A stretch of 64,000 bases of DNA, taken from contig NZ_JRKN01000008.1 of the NCBI RefSeq assembly GCF_000763905.1, positions 62,001 through 126,000 on the forward strand, read 5' to 3'. Both the position numbers and the translations under genes were made by a program. The notes beneath the pieces are model-generated. The model had not been told where the DNA came from. It did no database searches and was given only the letters and a program-made list of their open reading frames with translations. Of the stretch, positions 62,577 through 64,000 are shown piece after piece. Every line of letters begins with the position of its first letter. Position 1 is the stretch's first letter. This DNA comes from Paracoccus halophilus (lineage in GTDB: Bacteria; Pseudomonadota; Alphaproteobacteria; Rhodobacterales; Rhodobacteraceae).

Positions 62577-64000
62577 CCAGTTCCTCGACGAACTGGGCGT
62601 TTTCCTGAATGTACTGGAAGCGCAGTTCGGGCTTCTTGCCCATCAGGCGCTCGACCAGATCGCCGGTCTCGCCACCCTCGTCATCGTCGATGCTGACCCG
62701 GATCAGCTTGCGGGTGGCGGGGTTCATGGTCGTGTCCTTGAGGTCCTTGGCGTCCATTTCGCCCAGACCCTTGAAGCGCTGCACGTCGATCTTGCCCTTG
62801 CCGCCAAGGCCCTTGGCCAGCATCCGCTCTTTCTCGGCGTCATCCGCGACATAGATGCGATGCGCGCCCTGGGTCAGGCGGTAAAGCGGCGGGCAGGCCA
62901 GGTAGAGGTGTCCCTTGTCGATCAGCGGCCGCATCTGGGTAAAGAAAAAGGTCATCAGAAGCGACGCGATATGCGCGCCGTCCACATCGGCATCGGTCAT
63001 GATGATGACCTTGTCATAGCGCAGGTCATCGACGTTGAAGCGCGTCCCCATGCCGACGCCAAGTGCCTGACATAGATCGTTGATTTCCTGATTGGACCCG
63101 AGTTTGGACGAGGCTGCGCCCAGCACGTTCAGGATCTTGCCGCGCAGGGGCAAGAGCGCCTGCCGGGTACGTTCGCGCGCCATCTTGGCGGAACCGCCCG
63201 CCGAGTCGCCCTCGACGATGAACAATTCGGTCCCGTCGCGATTGGTGGCGCTGCAATCGACGAGCTTGCCGGGCAGGCGCAGCTTCTTGGTCGCGGATTT
63301 GCGCGCGGTTTCCTTTTCGGCGCGGCGGCGCAGCCGTTCCTCGGCCCGCAGGATCAGGAAATCGAGGATCGCGCCCGCCGATTTCGTATCCGCCGCCAGC
63401 CAGTTGTCGAAATGGTCGCGCACCGCGCCCTCGACCAGACGCTGGGCCTCGGTCGTGGCCAGCCGGTCCTTGGTCTGGCCGACGAATTCCGGCTCGCGGA
63501 TAAAGCACGAGACCAGCGCGCAGCCGCCGGCGATCAGGTCGTCGCGGGTGATCTGGGCGGCCTTCTTGTTGCTGACCCGCTCGCCATAGGCGCGGATGCC
63601 CTTGAGGATGGCGGCCCAGAAACCGGCCTCATGCGTGCCGCCCTCGGGCGTGGGGACGGTGTTACAGTATGACTGGATGAAGCCATCGCGCGAGGGTGTC
63701 CAGTTGATAGCCCAGTCCACCTTGCCCGGCGTGTTGAACTTTTCCTTGAAATCGACCGTGCCGGCAAAGGGGCGCTCGGCATAGCTGCTCGAGCCGTTCA
63801 GGGTCTCGGACAGGTAATCGGCCAGACCGCCGGGGAAATGAAAGGTGGCCTCGGTCGGGGTTTCGCCATCGTCGATTTCCGATTTCCAGCGGATCTCGAC
63901 GCCGGAAAACAGATAGGCCTTGGATTTCACCATCTTGACCAGCCGCGCGGGCTTGAAGCGGTGATGGCCAAAGATCTGCTCGTCGGCGTGGAAGGTGACC
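62569..64000 (-). CDS. parE: DNA topoisomerase IV subunit B (5' part outside window)
   Basis: The C-terminal 477 residues are present: transducer region (KVDWAINWTPSRDGFIQSYC), TOPRIM with FIVEGDSAGGSAK and IIMTDADVDGAHI, PLRGKILNVLG and the ending GKKPELRFQYIQENAQFVEE. ParE rather than GyrB is chosen from the short C-terminal part and MDAKDLKDTTMNPATRKLIR. The frame stays open to the edge, and the ATPase domain start lies outside. Confidence 0.9.
   Translation of the reverse strand, partial: VTFHADEQIFGHHRFKPARLVKMVKSKAYLFSGVEIRWKSEIDDGETPTEATFHFPGGLADYLSETLNGSSSYAERPFAGTVDFKEKFNTPGKVDWAINWTPSRDGFIQSYCNTVPTPEGGTHEAGFWAAILKGIRAYGERVSNKKAAQITRDDLIAGGCALVSCFIREPEFVGQTKDRLATTEAQRLVEGAVRDHFDNWLAADTKSAGAILDFLILRAEERLRRRAEKETARKSATKKLRLPGKLVDCSATNRDGTELFIVEGDSAGGSAKMARERTRQALLPLRGKILNVLGAASSKLGSNQEINDLCQALGVGMGTRFNVDDLRYDKVIIMTDADVDGAHIASLLMTFFFTQMRPLIDKGHLYLACPPLYRLTQGAHRIYVADDAEKERMLAKGLGGKGKIDVQRFKGLGEMDAKDLKDTTMNPATRKLIRVSIDDDEGGETGDLVERLMGKKPELRFQYIQENAQFVEELDV

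Overview
The window looks like chromosome of a high-GC alphaproteobacterium of the Rhodobacteraceae, most probably Paracoccus or a close relative. This is inferred from gene neighbourhoods typical of that family (murA, a DUF2948 gene, hisD, a UPF0262 gene and a low-molecular-weight phosphatase in one row; a GapR/DUF2312 nucleoid protein; a fused allantoinase/OHCU decarboxylase) and from the style of the proteins. No search was run.

Layout. 1-11.4 kb is housekeeping: an ABC-F ATPase (cut by the left edge), a sulfotransferase-like protein, ndk, tdk, a DEAD-box helicase, dtd, a GapR homologue, tRNA-Thr(GGU), the murA-hisD cluster and a PAS protein. 11.6-12.7 kb is a scrapyard of insertion-sequence remains (an IS3-type end, IS66, IS256). 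13.6-23.65 kb is an integrated island of about 10 kb in the 3' half of tRNA-Asn(GUU), bounded by a perfect 47-bp repeat. It holds an integrase, AlpA-like regulator, CHC2/Toprim primase, DUF3987 protein, an unusual set of nine 9-bp-spaced iteron-like repeats, a capsid protein, a prohead protease and a terminase small subunit. No large terminase, portal or tail gene is visible, so it reads as a phage satellite rather than a prophage.

23.7-35.1 kb: a metallo-hydrolase, an EnvZ-like kinase, rlmE and ppx, then a decaying system: a response regulator cut by an amber codon, its hybrid sensor kinase, and a branched-chain amino-acid-type transporter/acyl-CoA ligase operon whose middle has been replaced by one IS3-family element. 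35.2-39.9 kb: an aldo/keto reductase and LysR pair, then three degraded genes (sodium:solute symporter, aldehyde dehydrogenase, FAD oxidoreductase). 39.9-43.7 kb: purine catabolism (ureidoglycine aminohydrolase, allantoinase/OHCU decarboxylase) divergent from a purine permease.

43.8-64 kb is mainly housekeeping again: ileS (with an internal low-GC patch), a truncated haemoglobin, a TRIC-type channel, rnhA, ispH, apt, a flavoprotein, GNAT and EcsC proteins, a RecD-like helicase, an Lrp regulator with a divergent LysE exporter, an EamA transporter, hemE/hemC divergent, the lolCE-lolD lipoprotein exporter, a hydroxyacyl-CoA dehydrogenase, an amber-interrupted ynfA, chaC and parE (cut by the right edge). 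A 20-bp sequence recurs between genes in five places and is not explained by any gene.
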